Below, in pieces: positions 1 to 12,129 of a DNA stretch of 64,000 bases. The stretch covers positions 1 through 64,000 of the forward strand of contig NZ_JAEKMI010000005.1 of the NCBI RefSeq assembly GCF_020217485.1, given 5' to 3'. Both the position numbers and the translations under genes were made by a program. The notes under the pieces are model-generated. The model was not told the DNA's origin, made no database searches, and worked only from the letters and a program-made list of their open reading frames with translations. This stretch comes from Mycobacterium sp. WUMAC-067 (lineage in GTDB: Bacteria; Actinomycetota; Actinomycetes; Mycobacteriales; Mycobacteriaceae). Each line of letters starts with the position of its first letter. Position 1 is the first letter of the stretch.

Positions 1-70
1 AGGCGGTAGCCTGGACTTTTCCAGCTGCGTGTATATCGGGGAAGGACCTGGCCAGCAAGGCCGATGATTG

Positions 71-2509
<2,439 letters not shown>

Positions 2510-2525
2510 GCAAACGGAGGATTCG

Positions 2526-3128
2526 ATGGCACTGCCGGACACCGCGATGTTCCAGATGCGGGTCTTCGACCAGGAGCGTGCCGAGGCCGCGGTCCGCGAG
2601 TTGCTGTGCGCGATCGGCGAAGACCCGGACCGGCACGGCCTGCGGGAAACCCCGGCCCGCGTGGCCCGCGCCTACCAGGAGATGTTCGCCGGGCTCTACA
2701 CCGATCCGGACTCCGTGTTGAACACCATGTTCGACGAGGATCACGACGAGCTGGTGCTGGTCAAGGAAATCCCGCTGTATTCCACGTGCGAACACCACCT
2801 GGTGTCGTTCCACGGGGTGGCCCACGTCGGCTACATCCCGGGCAACGACGGCAGGGTCACCGGCCTGTCGAAGATCGCACGGCTGGTCGACCTGTACGCC
2901 AAGCGGCCCCAGGTGCAGGAACGGCTCACCAGCCAAATCGCCGACGCCCTGGTGAAAAAGCTCAATCCGCGCGGCGTGATCGTCGTGGTCGAGGCCGAGC
3001 ACCTGTGCATGGCGATGCGCGGTGTCCGCAAACCCGGGGCGACGACCACGACCTCGGCGGTGCGCGGTCTGTTCAAAACCAACGCCGCTTCTCGAGCCGA
3101 AGCGCTCGACCTCATCCTGCGTAAGTGA
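2526..3128 (+). CDS. folE: GTP cyclohydrolase I (FolE)
   Basis: First enzyme of folate synthesis: it converts GTP to 7,8-dihydroneopterin triphosphate in the cytoplasm. The 200-residue product has the family length. The zinc/active-site segment CEHHL is near residue 88 and the second cysteine is in LCMAMRG near 159. A good ribosome site (CGGAGG) precedes the ATG. The TGA stop overlaps the GTG start of folP1 (GTGA), so the two are probably translationally coupled in the fol operon. Confidence 0.97.
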   Translation: MALPDTAMFQMRVFDQERAEAAVRELLCAIGEDPDRHGLRETPARVARAYQEMFAGLYTDPDSVLNTMFDEDHDELVLVKEIPLYSTCEHHLVSFHGVAHVGYIPGNDGRVTGLSKIARLVDLYAKRPQVQERLTSQIADALVKKLNPRGVIVVVEAEHLCMAMRGVRKPGATTTTSAVRGLFKTNAASRAEALDLILRK

Positions 3129-3976
3129 GCCTGGCGCCTGTGCAGGTAATGGGAGTTCTGAACGTCACTGACGATTCGTTCTCCGACGGCGGCCGCTATC
3201 TCGATCCCGACAAAGCCGTGGCACAGGGACTGGCATTGGTCGCCGACGGCGCAAGCATCGTCGACGTCGGGGGGGAATCGACCCGCCCCGGCGCCACGCG
3301 CGTCGATTCCCGTGTCGAGACCTCCCGGGTCGCCCCCGTCATCAAAGAGCTTGCGTCACAAGGCGTTACGGTGAGCATCGACACGATGCACGCCGATGTC
3401 GCGCGGGCGGCACTGGGCAGCGGCGCGCGGATCGTCAACGACGTGTCCGGCGGCCGGGCCGATCCCGCCATGGCGCCGCTGCTGGCCGAGGCGAAAGTGC
3501 CTTGGGTGCTGATGCATTGGCGCTCGGTTTCGGCCGAGCGTCCGCACGCGGCCCCGAGCTACCGCGACGTGGTCGCCGAGGTGCGCGCCGAGTTGCTGGC
3601 CAGCGTCGACGCCGCGGTGTGCGCCGGTGTCGATCCCGCCCAGCTGATGATCGATCCCGGGCTGGGATTCGCCAAGACGGCACAACACAATTGGGCGCTG
3701 CTGCATGCGTTGCCGCAATTGGTCGGCACCGGGATCCCGGTGCTGCTGGGCGCATCGCGCAAACGGTTCCTCGGTACGTTGTTGGCCGGGCCCGACGGCT
3801 CTCCGCGCCCGCCCGACGGGCGCGAGACGGCGACCGCGGTGATTTCCGCGCTGGCCGCGTTGCACGGGGCCTGGGGCGTGCGGGTGCACGACGTGCGCGC
3901 CACGGTCGATGCGCTCAAGGTGGTGGCGGCGTGGAACGATGAAACTCACACTGGGCTGGCTGAACACGATGTCTGA
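3125..3976 (+). CDS. folP1: Dihydropteroate synthase (FolP1)
   Basis: Condenses hydroxymethyl-dihydropterin pyrophosphate with p-aminobenzoate to form dihydropteroate; it is the sulfonamide target. The protein is 283 residues with the TIM-barrel signatures: [15 protein letters not shown] near the N-terminus, [27 protein letters not shown] and GASRKRF. The GTG start overlaps the folE stop. Its own stop overlaps the start of folB by 8 bp, so the fol genes form one coupled operon. Confidence 0.97.
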   Translation: MSLAPVQVMGVLNVTDDSFSDGGRYLDPDKAVAQGLALVADGASIVDVGGESTRPGATRVDSRVETSRVAPVIKELASQGVTVSIDTMHADVARAALGSGARIVNDVSGGRADPAMAPLLAEAKVPWVLMHWRSVSAERPHAAPSYRDVVAEVRAELLASVDAAVCAGVDPAQLMIDPGLGFAKTAQHNWALLHALPQLVGTGIPVLLGASRKRFLGTLLAGPDGSPRPPDGRETATAVISALAALHGAWGVRVHDVRATVDALKVVAAWNDETHTGLAEHDV

Positions 3977-4355
3977 TCGAATCGAGTTGCGCGGGTTGAA
4001 GGTTCGCGGACAACACGGGGTTTTCGGCCACGAACGCGCGAACGGGCAGGACTTCGTCATCGACGTCACGGTGTGGATCGACCTGGCGTCGGCCGCCGCC
4101 ACCGATGACCTCGTCGACACCTACGACTACGCCGCGCTGGCCCAGCTGGCGGCCGACGTCGTGGCGGGACCCGCGCGCAACCTGATCGAAACCGTCGGCG
4201 CCCAGATCGCCGATCAGGTGATGGACGACGAACGCGTGCACGCCGTCGAGGTGGTGGTGCACAAGCCGCAAGCCCCCATCCCGCAGCAGTTCGCCGACGT
4301 CTCGGTGGTGGTGCGGCGGTCGCGGCGGGGTCGAGGTTCGGTGGTGCCGTTATGA
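3969..4355 (+). CDS. folB: Dihydroneopterin aldolase (FolB)
   Basis: Cleaves 7,8-dihydroneopterin to 6-hydroxymethyl-dihydropterin and glycolaldehyde. I chose the ATG of MSDRIELRG, which begins inside the last codons of folP1 and gives 128 residues, the family size. Visible family marks are the N-terminal RIELRGL strand, the ETVGAQIAD segment and the C-terminal VHKPQAPI with the conserved lysine. The frame is open about 20 codons further upstream, but that would overlap folP1 heavily. The stop overlaps the folK start as ATGA. Confidence 0.95.
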   Translation: MSDRIELRGLKVRGQHGVFGHERANGQDFVIDVTVWIDLASAAATDDLVDTYDYAALAQLAADVVAGPARNLIETVGAQIADQVMDDERVHAVEVVVHKPQAPIPQQFADVSVVVRRSRRGRGSVVPL

Positions 4356-4870
4356 CGCGTGTGGTGTTGTCCGTCGGCTCCAACCTGGGGGACCGGCTGG
4401 CGCGGTTGCAGTCGGTCGTCGACGGGCTGGGGGACACGGTGCTCGCCGTGTCGCCGGTGTACGAGACCGACCCCTGGGGCCGGGTGGATCAGGCGCCGTT
4501 CCTCAACGCGGTGCTGATCGCCGACGACCCGGCCTGCGACGGGCAGGGCTGGCTGGCCCGGGCGCAGGAGTTCGAGCGGGCGGCGGGCCGGGTCCGCGGC
4601 GAGCGCTGGGGGCCGCGCACCCTCGACGTCGATCTCATCGCCTGTTACGGGCAAACCGAGGTGACCTCCCGGGAGAACAACCTGACGCTGCCGCATCCGC
4701 TGGCCCATTTACGGGCCTTCGTGCTGATCCCGTGGCTGGCCGTCGACCCGGACGCGCGGCTGACCCTGGCCGGCGGTCCGCAACCGGTCGCCGGCCTGCT
4801 CGCCCAGTTGGAAGATGCCGACCGCGAGGGTGTGCGGCCGACCAGCCTGACGCTCGAGCGCAAAACCTGA
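4352..4870 (+). CDS. folK: HPPK, 6-hydroxymethyl-dihydropterin pyrophosphokinase (FolK)
   Basis: Transfers pyrophosphate from ATP to 6-hydroxymethyl-dihydropterin, making the FolP substrate. The protein is 172 residues with the N-terminal [10 protein letters not shown] motif, VYETDPWG, and the signature [11 protein letters not shown] with its metal-binding aspartates near residue 95. It is coupled to folB (ATGA) and to the next membrane-protein gene (TGATG). Confidence 0.96.
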   Translation: MTRVVLSVGSNLGDRLARLQSVVDGLGDTVLAVSPVYETDPWGRVDQAPFLNAVLIADDPACDGQGWLARAQEFERAAGRVRGERWGPRTLDVDLIACYGQTEVTSRENNLTLPHPLAHLRAFVLIPWLAVDPDARLTLAGGPQPVAGLLAQLEDADREGVRPTSLTLERKT

Positions 4871-5346
4871 TGGGACCCACCCGCAAGCGTGACCTGTCGG
4901 CCGCGGTCGTCGGCGCTGCCGTGCTGGCTTACCTGCTGGTCACGGGCCTGTACCGGTGGTTTCCCCCGATCACGGTGTTGACCGGCCTGTCGCTGCTGGC
5001 GGTGGCCATCGGAGAGGCGCTGTGGGCGCGCTACGTGCGCGCCAAGATCAGCGACGGCGAAATCGGCCCCGGTCCGGGCAGGCTGCACCCGCTCGCGGTG
5101 GCGCGCAGCCTGATGGTCGCCAAGGCCTCGGCCTGGGTGGGGGCGCTGATGCTGGGCTGGTGGGTGGGACTGCTGGTGTACTTCCTGCCGCGCCGGTCCT
5201 GGCTGCGGGCCGCCGCCGAGGACACCTCCGGAACGGTGGTGGCGGCCATCAGCGCGCTGGCATTGGTGGTTGCCGCGCTGTGGCTGCAACATTGCTGCAA
5301 GTCCCCGTACGACCCGACCGATCACGGCGAGGGCGCCGAAACCTAG
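4870..5346 (+). CDS. DUF3180-type membrane protein (Rv3605c-like)
   Basis: A 158-residue integral membrane protein with four hydrophobic segments (about residues 10-30, 34-52, 80-108 and 122-146) and a CC pair near the C-terminus (LQHCCKSP). The start ATG overlaps the folK stop (TGATG). It matches the small protein that ends the folate operon in mycobacteria and other actinobacteria. Its function is unknown; operon position alone hints at a link with folate or export of a related compound. Confidence 0.9.
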   Translation: MGPTRKRDLSAAVVGAAVLAYLLVTGLYRWFPPITVLTGLSLLAVAIGEALWARYVRAKISDGEIGPGPGRLHPLAVARSLMVAKASAWVGALMLGWWVGLLVYFLPRRSWLRAAAEDTSGTVVAAISALALVVAALWLQHCCKSPYDPTDHGEGAET

Positions 5347-5420
5347 CGCCGATCGAGTCGCGGATCAACCCACGTGAGAATCGCCGGAGTAGGGCGACAC
5401 GCGGATTGACCTCGCGCAGG

Positions 5421-5432
5421 TACAGTCAGGCC
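5421..5432 (+). promoter_or_regulatory. Probable leaderless promoter (-10 TACAGT)
   Basis: TACAGT (5421-5426) matches the mycobacterial TANNNT -10 consensus and lies 6 nt before the ATG at 5433. Transcription would then begin at or next to the start codon. Confidence 0.5.
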
Positions 5433-6827
5433 ATGACCGTTCTGTCCCGCGGCGCCCGGGTCCGGCGCGGCGGCCGCAGGCCGGGGTGGGTGCTCTTGAC
5501 CGCGTTGCTGGTCCTCGCGATAGGTGCCAGTTCCGCATTGGTTTTCACCAATCGGGTGGAACTCCTCAAGCTCGCTGTGATCCTGGCGCTGTGGGCCGCG
5601 GTCGCCGGCGCCTTCGTGTCCGTGCTCTATCGCCGCCAAAGCGACGCCGACCAGGCCCGTGTCCGCGACCTCAAGTTGGTCTACGACCTCCAGCTCGACC
5701 GCGAGATCTCGGCCCGGCGCGAATACGAACTGACCGTGGAGTCCCAGCTGCGTCGCGAGCTGGCCTCGGAGCTGCGCGCCCAGGCCGCCGACGATCTGGC
5801 CGAGCTGCGCGCGGAGCTGAGTTCATTGCGCACCAGCCTGGAGATTCTGTTCGACACCGACCTCGCGCACCGCCCGGCCCTCGGGACGGTCGAGACCGAG
5901 CCGCAACCGGAGCGCGCGTACAGCGAGTGGGATCGCAACGGGGAGACCCCGCGCGACAACCCCGTCGATTGGGTGTCCAGCGATCGGGTCACGTCGGTGC
6001 CCCAGGACAACGCGCGGGGCCGCGCCGACGAGACGGCCATCATCGACGTGCCCGAAGAACCCCTGCTGCCGCCCCGTCAGCCGCCGCCTCCCCGGCGGGA
6101 ACGTGCCCGCTACCAGTACGAACCGGCCCAAGAACCCGCGTATCCGGCGCCGGATCCCGCCTACGCCGCACCGCAGGAGCCCACCTACTCCGCACCGCCG
6201 GAGCCGCGGTTCGAACCTCGTCACCAACCGCCGCCGCCGGAACCGCAACCCGAACCGCAGCCCCCGCCGGAGCCCGAACCGCAACCGCAGGCGGAACGGC
6301 GACGCCAGGAATGGCAGCCGGCGGCCACCGAAGGGCAGTGGTTGCCGCCCGGGGCGCCGGGCAGCAACTGGGCCGCGGACGCCCCCGGCGAATCGGCGGG
6401 CGGGCGGCGGCGCGCACGGCATTCGGGCCCCGAGGAATCCCGAGGCGAACCCCGGGACGAAGCCTGGGACGGCCTGCCCGTCGAGCCACCACCCCCACCG
6501 CCCTACACCGAGTCCGGCCGCCGGGCACGGTCCCGCCACTCGGCGGAGTACCGCGACTACGGGATGCGCAATTTCGCTCCCGGCAGCGAGCCGCAGGCGC
6601 CGCCACCCCCGGTGCACCAGGGCCCGCCCGCCGCCGCGCCCCCGCCACCGCGGCTGGCGCCACCGCCGGTACCGGAGCACGCGCCCCGGCACGGCGGTGA
6701 ACCGCAGCCCGAGGACGCCGACGCCGTCGGCGAGACCACCTCGACGGGCGGCCAGTCGGTCGCCGACCTGCTGGCCCGCCTGCAGGTGCAGCCCTCCGAA
6801 GGCGGCCGGCGCCGCAGACGTGAATAG
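5433..6827 (+). CDS. Membrane-anchored coiled-coil and proline-rich protein (Rv3604c-like)
   Basis: About 464 residues. A basic N-terminus is followed by two membrane segments (about residues 18-38 and 45-64). Then comes a charged heptad-rich coiled-coil stretch (about 65-140, rich in Arg, Glu and Leu) and a long Pro/Glu/Gln/Arg-rich, probably disordered region to the C-terminus. The start is the ATG of MTVLSRGAR, supported by a leaderless -10 box. It corresponds to the Ala/Arg/Pro-rich membrane protein between the fol and pan genes in M. tuberculosis (397 residues there, longer here). The role is unknown; the architecture suits an envelope or cell-division scaffold, which is inference only. 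Confidence 0.85.
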   Translation: MTVLSRGARVRRGGRRPGWVLLTALLVLAIGASSALVFTNRVELLKLAVILALWAAVAGAFVSVLYRRQSDADQARVRDLKLVYDLQLDREISARREYELTVESQLRRELASELRAQAADDLAELRAELSSLRTSLEILFDTDLAHRPALGTVETEPQPERAYSEWDRNGETPRDNPVDWVSSDRVTSVPQDNARGRADETAIIDVPEEPLLPPRQPPPPRRERARYQYEPAQEPAYPAPDPAYAAPQEPTYSAPPEPRFEPRHQPPPPEPQPEPQPPPEPEPQPQAERRRQEWQPAATEGQWLPPGAPGSNWAADAPGESAGGRRRARHSGPEESRGEPRDEAWDGLPVEPPPPPPYTESGRRARSRHSAEYRDYGMRNFAPGSEPQAPPPPVHQGPPAAAPPPPRLAPPPVPEHAPRHGGEPQPEDADAVGETTSTGGQSVADLLARLQVQPSEGGRRRRRE

Positions 6828-6955
6828 CCGCGAAGGCTGAGCTGGGAGCTTCCTCACATTGGGAAACGCCTGGTAATCGGCTAGAGTCTCAGTGACCGAA
6901 CGGTACCCACCCGGTGGGACCGGAACGAAACCAAGAATCTGTGAGGTCGTCTGCG

Positions 6956-7867
6956 ATGGTGCAGTTCGACGGTCTGCGCCCGGCCAGGCTCAAGGTGGGC
7001 ATCATCTCCGCCGGCCGGGTGGGCACCGCGCTCGGTGTCGCGCTGGAGCGCGCGGACCACGTCGTGGTGGCGTGCAGCGCCATCTCCCATGCGTCGCGGC
7101 AGCGGGCCCAGCGCCGGCTGCCCGACACCCCGGTGGCGACGCCGCCGGACGTCGCCGCCGCCGCCGAACTGCTGCTGCTCGCGGTTCCCGACGCCGAACT
7201 GGCCGGTCTGGTGTCCGGGCTGGCCGCGACCTCGGCCGTGCGGCCCGGCACCATCGTGGTCCACACGTCCGGCGCCAACGGGGTGGGCGTCCTCGCTCCG
7301 CTGGCCGAACAGGGCTGCATCCCGCTGGCGATCCACCCGGCCATGACGTTCACCGGCTCCGACGAGGACATCAGCAGGCTGCCGGACACCTGCTTCGGCG
7401 TCACGGCGGCCGACGAGGTCGGATACGCGATCGGTCAATCGCTCGTCCTGGAGATGGGCGGAGAGCCGTTCTGCGTCGCCGAGGGCGCCCGCGTCCTCTA
7501 CCACGCGGCGCTGGCCCACGCGGGCAACCACATCGTGACCGTGCTCGCGGACGCCCTGGAGGCGTTGCGCGCCGCGCTGCGCGGCAGCGAGCTGCTCGGC
7601 CAGCAGTCCGTCGCCGACCAGCCGGGCGGCATCGCCGAACGCATCGTCGGGCCGCTGGCCCGGGCCGCGCTGGAGAACACCCTGCAACGCGGGCAAGCCG
7701 CGCTCACCGGCCCGGTCGCGCGTGGCGACGCGGCCGCGGTCGCCGGGCATCTGGCCGCGCTCGCCCAGGTCGGACCCGAACTGGCGCAGGCGTATCGGGT
7801 GAACGCCCTGCGCACCGCCCAGCGCGCACGCGCTCCCCAAGACATCGTCGAGGTGCTGGCGCCATGA
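6956..7867 (+). CDS. Rossmann-like/DUF2520 oxidoreductase (Rv3603c-like)
   Basis: A 303-residue protein with an N-terminal NAD(P)-binding fold ([14 protein letters not shown], near residues 12-25) and a helical C-terminal domain with an [10 protein letters not shown] segment, as in ketopantoate-reductase or pyrroline-5-carboxylate-reductase-like enzymes. I use the ATG of MVQFDGL, with GAGGT upstream; a GTG at 6914 is an alternative. The stop overlaps the panC start (ATGA) and panD and coaX follow, so a step of pantothenate/CoA synthesis is likely but unproven. A TAGAGT -10-like box lies at 6882-6887. Confidence 0.88.
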   Translation: MVQFDGLRPARLKVGIISAGRVGTALGVALERADHVVVACSAISHASRQRAQRRLPDTPVATPPDVAAAAELLLLAVPDAELAGLVSGLAATSAVRPGTIVVHTSGANGVGVLAPLAEQGCIPLAIHPAMTFTGSDEDISRLPDTCFGVTAADEVGYAIGQSLVLEMGGEPFCVAEGARVLYHAALAHAGNHIVTVLADALEALRAALRGSELLGQQSVADQPGGIAERIVGPLARAALENTLQRGQAALTGPVARGDAAAVAGHLAALAQVGPELAQAYRVNALRTAQRARAPQDIVEVLAP

Positions 7868-8802
7868 CCCCCGGCAAGCCCCCGGCCTTCAAGGCGGGCG
7901 AACTCAACCTGTACCCGAACCCGCGCGACGTCACCGACGTCAGCCGCGCCCTGCGCCACACCGGCCGCCGGGTGATGCTGGTGCCCACCATGGGCGCGCT
8001 GCACGACGGCCATCTGGCGCTGGTGCGTGCCGCCAAGCGGGTGCCCGGGTCGGTGGTCGTGGTCTCGATCTTCGTCAACCCGCTGCAATTCGGCGCCGGC
8101 GAGGATCTCGACGCCTATCCCCGGACCATGGACGACGACCTCGCGCTGCTGCGCGAAGAAGGCGTCGAAATCGTCTTCGCCCCAACGGCCACGGCGATGT
8201 ACCCCGACGGTTTGCGCACCACGGTGCAGCCCGGGCCGCTGGCCGCCGAACTCGAGGGCCGCCACCGGCCCACCCATTTCGCCGGCGTGCTCACCGTCGT
8301 GTGCAAGCTGCTGCAGATCGTGCGCCCGGACCGGATCTTCTTCGGCGAGAAGGATTATCAGCAGCTGGTGGTGATCCGCCAGATGGTCGCCGACCTCAAC
8401 ATCGACGTGCAGGTCGTCGGAGTGCCGACCGTGCGGGAAGGCGACGGGCTGGCGATGTCGTCGCGCAACCGCTACTTGGACCCCACGCAACGTGAACTGG
8501 CCGTGACGCTTTCGGCCGCGCTGACCGCCGCCGCCCATGCCGCCCACCGCGGCGGGGCGGCCGCGCTGGACGCGGCGCGCGCGGTGCTCGACGCCGTGCC
8601 CGCGCTCACGGTCGACTACCTCGAATTGCGCGACGCCGGGCTCCGTCCGGCGCCCGCCCACGGGTCGGCCCGGCTGCTGGTCGCGGCGCGGCTGGGCGCC
8701 ACCAGGCTGCTGGACAACGTCGAAATGCAGATCGAAACTCCCGCCGGCACCTCCGGGCCGGACGGTAATCACGAATACGCCCAATCACCTTGGAGGAACT
8801 GA
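7864..8802 (+). CDS. panC: Pantothenate synthetase (PanC)
   Basis: ATP-dependent ligation of pantoate and beta-alanine. The 312-residue product carries the nucleotidyltransferase motif [10 protein letters not shown] (residues 41-50), [17 protein letters not shown] and the lid motif AMSSRNRYL. The start overlaps the previous stop and its TGA overlaps the panD ATG. The operon order is DUF2520-panC-panD-coaX. Confidence 0.97.
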   Translation: MTPGKPPAFKAGELNLYPNPRDVTDVSRALRHTGRRVMLVPTMGALHDGHLALVRAAKRVPGSVVVVSIFVNPLQFGAGEDLDAYPRTMDDDLALLREEGVEIVFAPTATAMYPDGLRTTVQPGPLAAELEGRHRPTHFAGVLTVVCKLLQIVRPDRIFFGEKDYQQLVVIRQMVADLNIDVQVVGVPTVREGDGLAMSSRNRYLDPTQRELAVTLSAALTAAAHAAHRGGAAALDAARAVLDAVPALTVDYLELRDAGLRPAPAHGSARLLVAARLGATRLLDNVEMQIETPAGTSGPDGNHEYAQSPWRN

Positions 8803-9221
8803 TGCTACGGACGATGCTCAGGTCGAAGATCCACCGGGCCACCGTCACGCAGGCCGACCTGCACTACGTGGGCTCGGTGACCATCGACGCCGATCTGATG
8901 GACGCCGCGGACCTGCTCGAAGGCGAACAGGTGACCATCGTCGACATCGACAACGGTGCCCGGCTCGTCACCTACGCCATCACCGGCGAACGCGGCAGCG
9001 GAGTGATCGGAATCAACGGTGCGGCAGCACATCTCGTCCACCCCGGCGATCTGGTGATCCTGATCGCGTACGGGACCATGGAGGAGGCGGAGGCCCGGAC
9101 CTATCAGCCGCGGATCGTCTTCGTCGACGCCGACAACAAGCCGATCGACCTCGGCAACGACCCGGCGTTCGTGCCCGCAGACGCGGCCGAGCTGCTGGAT
9201 CCCCGGATCGTTGCGCGGTAG
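8802..9221 (+). CDS. panD: Aspartate 1-decarboxylase proenzyme (PanD)
   Basis: Makes beta-alanine for PanC. It is a pyruvoyl enzyme that self-cleaves at Gly24-Ser25, visible in [12 protein letters not shown]. The product is 139 residues, the exact family length. Other conserved parts are the Lys/Arg at the N-terminus (SKIHRATVT) and the [15 protein letters not shown] core. The ATG shares its first base with the panC stop. Confidence 0.97.
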   Translation: MLRTMLRSKIHRATVTQADLHYVGSVTIDADLMDAADLLEGEQVTIVDIDNGARLVTYAITGERGSGVIGINGAAAHLVHPGDLVILIAYGTMEEAEARTYQPRIVFVDADNKPIDLGNDPAFVPADAAELLDPRIVAR

Positions 9222-9223
9222 CC

Positions 9224-10048
9224 GTGCTGCTGGCGATCGACGTCCGTAACACCCACACCGTCGTCGGGCTGATATCGGGCGCCAAAGAGCACGCAAACGT
9301 CGTGCAGCAGTGGAGGATTCGCACCGAAGCGGAAATCACCGCGGACGAATTGGCCCTGACTATCGACGGTTTGATCGGCGACGATTCCGAGCGGCTCACC
9401 GGCGCCGCCGCCCTCTCGACCGTCCCCTCGGTGCTGCACGAGGTGCGGCTCATGCTCGACCAGTACTGGCCGTCGGTGCCGCACGTGCTGATCGAGCCCG
9501 GGGTGCGCACGGGCATCCCGCTGCTGGTGGACAATCCCAAAGAGGTCGGCGCCGACCGAATAGTCAACTGCCTGGCGGCCTTTCACAAGTTCGGCACGGC
9601 CGCCATCGTCATCGACTTCGGATCCTCGATCTGCGTGGACGTCGTGTCGGCCAAGGGTGAATTCCTCGGCGGCGCGATCGCGCCCGGGTTGCAGGTTTCC
9701 TCCGACGCCGCCGCGGCCCGCTCGGCCGCGCTGCGCCGAGTCGAGCTGACCCGACCCCGATCCGTGATCGGCAAGAACACCGTCGAGTGCATGCAGGCCG
9801 GGGCGGTGTTCGGATTCGCCGGGCTGGTCGACGGCCTGGTCGGGCGCATCCGTGAGGACGTGGCGGGATTCGGGACCGACCTGGGAGATCAGGTCGCGAT
9901 CGTGGCCACCGGACACACCGCGCCCCTGCTGCTGCCCGAGCTGCAAACCGTCAGCCACTACGAACAGCACCTGACCCTGCACGGCCTGCGGCTGGTCTTC
10001 GAACGCAACCGCGACGCCCAGCGCGGCCGGCTGAAGACGGCCCGCTAG
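9224..10048 (+). CDS. coaX: Type III pantothenate kinase (CoaX)
   Basis: Phosphorylates pantothenate, the first step towards CoA. The 274-residue product has the ASKHA-fold marks: an N-terminal phosphate loop (IDVRNTHT, in place of the usual DxGN), the DRIVNCLAA segment, [12 protein letters not shown] and a C-terminal ATGHTAPLL. The GTG start lies 2 nt after the panD stop. As in M. tuberculosis, the first motif has R where many homologues have G; whether this CoaX is active in the cell is not shown by sequence. Confidence 0.93.
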   Translation: MLLAIDVRNTHTVVGLISGAKEHANVVQQWRIRTEAEITADELALTIDGLIGDDSERLTGAAALSTVPSVLHEVRLMLDQYWPSVPHVLIEPGVRTGIPLLVDNPKEVGADRIVNCLAAFHKFGTAAIVIDFGSSICVDVVSAKGEFLGGAIAPGLQVSSDAAAARSAALRRVELTRPRSVIGKNTVECMQAGAVFGFAGLVDGLVGRIREDVAGFGTDLGDQVAIVATGHTAPLLLPELQTVSHYEQHLTLHGLRLVFERNRDAQRGRLKTAR

Positions 10049-10085
10049 GGCGGCCCGCCGGTCAAAGGCGCCACCAGAGTTGATT

Positions 10086-10102
10086 TAAGCTGGCACGTCG
10101 TG
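10086..10102 (+). promoter_or_regulatory. Leaderless promoter of lysS (-10 TAAGCT)
   Basis: TAAGCT (10086-10091) is followed by an 8-nt spacer and then the GTG start of lysS. The 18 bases from here to GTGA are identical to those at the cysS start (26768-26785). Confidence 0.55.
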
Positions 10103-11593
10103 AGTGCCGACGACCTAGATATTCCCGAGCAGTACCGGATCCGCCGGGATAAGCGCGCTCGGCTGCTCGCCGAGGGGCGCGATCCCTACCCGGTCGCCGT
10201 CGAACGCACCCACACGTTGGCGCAGGTCCGCGCCGCCCACCCCGACCTGCCGGTCGACACGGCGACCGATGACCTCGTCGGCGTCGCGGGCCGGGTGATC
10301 TTCGCCCGCAACTCGGGAAAGCTGTGCTTCGCCACGCTGCAGGAGGGCGACGGCACCACCCTGCAAGTGATGGTCAGCCTCGACAAGGTGGGTCGTGATT
10401 CCCTCGACGCGTGGAAGGCCGACGTCGACCTGGGCGACATCGTCTACGTGCACGGCAACGTGATCAGCTCGCGGCGCGGCGAATTGTCGGTGCTGGCCGA
10501 TTCGTGGCGGATGGCGTCCAAGTCGTTGCGCCCGCTGCCCGTCGCGCACAAGGAGATGAGTGAAGAAGCGCGGGTGCGGCAGCGTTACGTCGACCTGATC
10601 GTCCGCCCGCAGGCGCGCACCGTGGCCCGGCAGCGAATCGCGGTCATCCGCGCCATCCGCAACGCATTGGAACGGCGCGGCTTTCTCGAAGTCGAAACCC
10701 CAATGTTGCAGACGCTGGCCGGCGGCGCGGCCGCGCGGCCCTTCATCACGCATTCCAATGCGCTGGACATCGATCTCTACCTGAGGATCGCACCGGAACT
10801 GTTCCTCAAGCGCTGCGTCGTCGGTGGCTTCGACAGAGTTTTCGAACTAAATCGCGTGTTTCGAAACGAAGGTGCGGATTCCACACATTCTCCCGAATTT
10901 TCCATGCTCGAGACCTACCAGGCCTACGGAACGTATGACGATTCGGCGGTAGTGACGCGCGAGCTTATTCAAGAGGTCGCCGACGAGGCGATCGGAACCA
11001 GACAACTACCGCTGCCCGACGGCAGTGTCTACGACATAGACGGAGAATGGGCTTCTATAGAAATGTACCCGTCGCTGTCGGCGGCGCTCGGTGAAGAGAT
11101 CACACCGGAGGCGACGGTCGAAAAGCTGCTCGGAATCGCCGACCGGCTCGGTGTCGAGATTCCGCGTGACCGCGGCTACGGACACGGAAAGATCATCGAG
11201 GAACTGTGGGAGCACACGGTGGGCAACTCGCTCGTCGCACCCACGTTCGTGCGGGATTTCCCGGTCGAGACAACACCTTTGACGCGTCAGCACCGCAGCA
11301 TCGCGGGCGTCACAGAGAAGTGGGACCTGTATGTGCGCGGAGTCGAACTGGCCACCGGGTACTCGGAGTTGAACGATCCGGTGGTGCAGCGGGAGAGGTT
11401 CGCCGACCAAGCGCGCGCTGCGGCCGCCGGCGACGACGAGGCCATGGTGCTCGACGAAGATTTTCTCGCCGCACTCGAGTATGCGATGCCGCCATGCACC
11501 GGAACGGGAATGGGTATCGACCGGTTGTTGATGACTTTGACCGGACTGTCAATTCGGGAGACAGTTTTGTTCCCCATTGTTCGCCCGCACTAG
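10100..11593 (+). CDS. lysS: Lysyl-tRNA synthetase, class II (LysS)
   Basis: Charges tRNA-Lys. The 497-residue protein has an N-terminal OB-fold anticodon-binding domain (about residues 50-155) and a class II catalytic core, with motif 2 [14 protein letters not shown] near 253 and motif 3 [11 protein letters not shown] near 475. The GTG start is directly downstream of a -10 box and has no ribosome site, which fits a leaderless message. Codon use changes in the 3' half (from about 10840): AT-ending codons and rare ATA isoleucines appear, unlike neighbouring genes. Confidence 0.97.
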   Translation: MSADDLDIPEQYRIRRDKRARLLAEGRDPYPVAVERTHTLAQVRAAHPDLPVDTATDDLVGVAGRVIFARNSGKLCFATLQEGDGTTLQVMVSLDKVGRDSLDAWKADVDLGDIVYVHGNVISSRRGELSVLADSWRMASKSLRPLPVAHKEMSEEARVRQRYVDLIVRPQARTVARQRIAVIRAIRNALERRGFLEVETPMLQTLAGGAAARPFITHSNALDIDLYLRIAPELFLKRCVVGGFDRVFELNRVFRNEGADSTHSPEFSMLETYQAYGTYDDSAVVTRELIQEVADEAIGTRQLPLPDGSVYDIDGEWASIEMYPSLSAALGEEITPEATVEKLLGIADRLGVEIPRDRGYGHGKIIEELWEHTVGNSLVAPTFVRDFPVETTPLTRQHRSIAGVTEKWDLYVRGVELATGYSELNDPVVQRERFADQARAAAAGDDEAMVLDEDFLAALEYAMPPCTGTGMGIDRLLMTLTGLSIRETVLFPIVRPH

Positions 11594-11608
11594 TAGTCGA
11601 AAAGCTCA

Positions 11609-11723
11609 ACGCTGCAGCGTCCGTACAGATTGAGTATGCTGCGTTGTTATGGCACATTGGTGACCGGGGAGGTCGTTCCAATCTGCTCAGTAACTGCTCA
11701 GGACGAAATGCGAGGGTAAGCCA
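11609..11723 (+). promoter_or_regulatory. lsr2 upstream region: AT-richer, candidate promoter
   Basis: The 130-bp gap after lysS is clearly AT-richer than its surroundings. It holds a 12-bp palindrome ACGCTGCAGCGT (11609-11620) and a candidate -10 TATGCT (11635-11640), giving a 5' leader of about 75 nt. A GAGGG ribosome site precedes the ATG of lsr2. Lsr2 binds AT-rich DNA and is known to bind its own promoter region in mycobacteria, so autoregulation is plausible. Confidence 0.4.
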
Positions 11724-12062
11724 ATGGCAAAAAAAGTGACCGTCACGTTGGTCGATGATTTCGACGGTGCCGGCGCAGCCGACGAAACGGTCGAATTCGG
11801 GCTTGACGGGGTGACCTATGAGATTGATCTTTCGTCCAAGAATGCCGCGAAACTTCGCGGAGATCTGAAGCAATGGGTGGAAGCCGGCCGCCGCGTCGGC
11901 GGCCGCCGGCGCGGGCGTTCCGGCTCGGGACGCGGCCGCGGCGCCATCGACCGCGAGCAGAGCGCAGCGATCCGCGAATGGGCTCGCCGGAACGGGCACA
12001 ACGTGTCGACGCGCGGCCGCATCCCGGCCGACGTCATCGACGCGTTCCACGCGGCAACCTGA
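11724..12062 (+). CDS. lsr2: Lsr2 nucleoid-associated DNA-bridging protein
   Basis: H-NS-like xenogeneic silencer that oligomerises and bridges AT-rich DNA. The product is 112 residues, the exact family length. The N-terminal dimerisation domain (about 1-60) starts [14 protein letters not shown] basic glycine/arginine linker follows, then the C-terminal DNA-binding domain with the minor-groove RGR motif ([11 protein letters not shown], about residues 97-99). A strong intrinsic-type terminator follows at 12072-12105. Confidence 0.98.
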   Translation: MAKKVTVTLVDDFDGAGAADETVEFGLDGVTYEIDLSSKNAAKLRGDLKQWVEAGRRVGGRRRGRSGSGRGRGAIDREQSAAIREWARRNGHNVSTRGRIPADVIDAFHAAT

Positions 12063-12071
12063 CAGTCTTCG

Positions 12072-12105
12072 AACCGGCGCCCGGGTCCACGCCCGGGCGC
12101 CGGTT
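12072..12105 (+). terminator. Hairpin terminator after lsr2
   Basis: A perfect 14-bp inverted repeat: AACCGGCGCCCGGG (12072-12085) pairs with CCCGGGCGCCGGTT (12092-12105) around a 6-nt loop, starting 9 nt after the lsr2 stop. The sequence after it is only mildly T-rich, as is usual in mycobacteria. Confidence 0.85.
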
Positions 12106-12108
12106 TGT

Positions 12109-12129
12109 CATTTCGCTGGGCGCGAAATG
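12109..12129. promoter_or_regulatory. ClgR-like palindrome upstream of clpC1
   Basis: CATTTCGC (12109-12116), 5-bp spacer TGGGC, GCGAAATG (12122-12129): a perfect 8-bp inverted repeat with a CGC-N5-GCG core. Actinobacterial ClgR, a known activator of clp genes, binds sites with a CGC/GCG core, so this is a candidate activator site about 280 bp before clpC1. The central bases do not fit every published consensus. Confidence 0.4.

Noticed and set aside
6892-6955. GTG at 6892 four bases after TAGAGT, in frame with panC
   Set aside because: The frame between 6892 and panC has no protein features and overlaps the clear Rossmann-like gene; the -10 box more likely serves that gene with a leader of about 60 nt.
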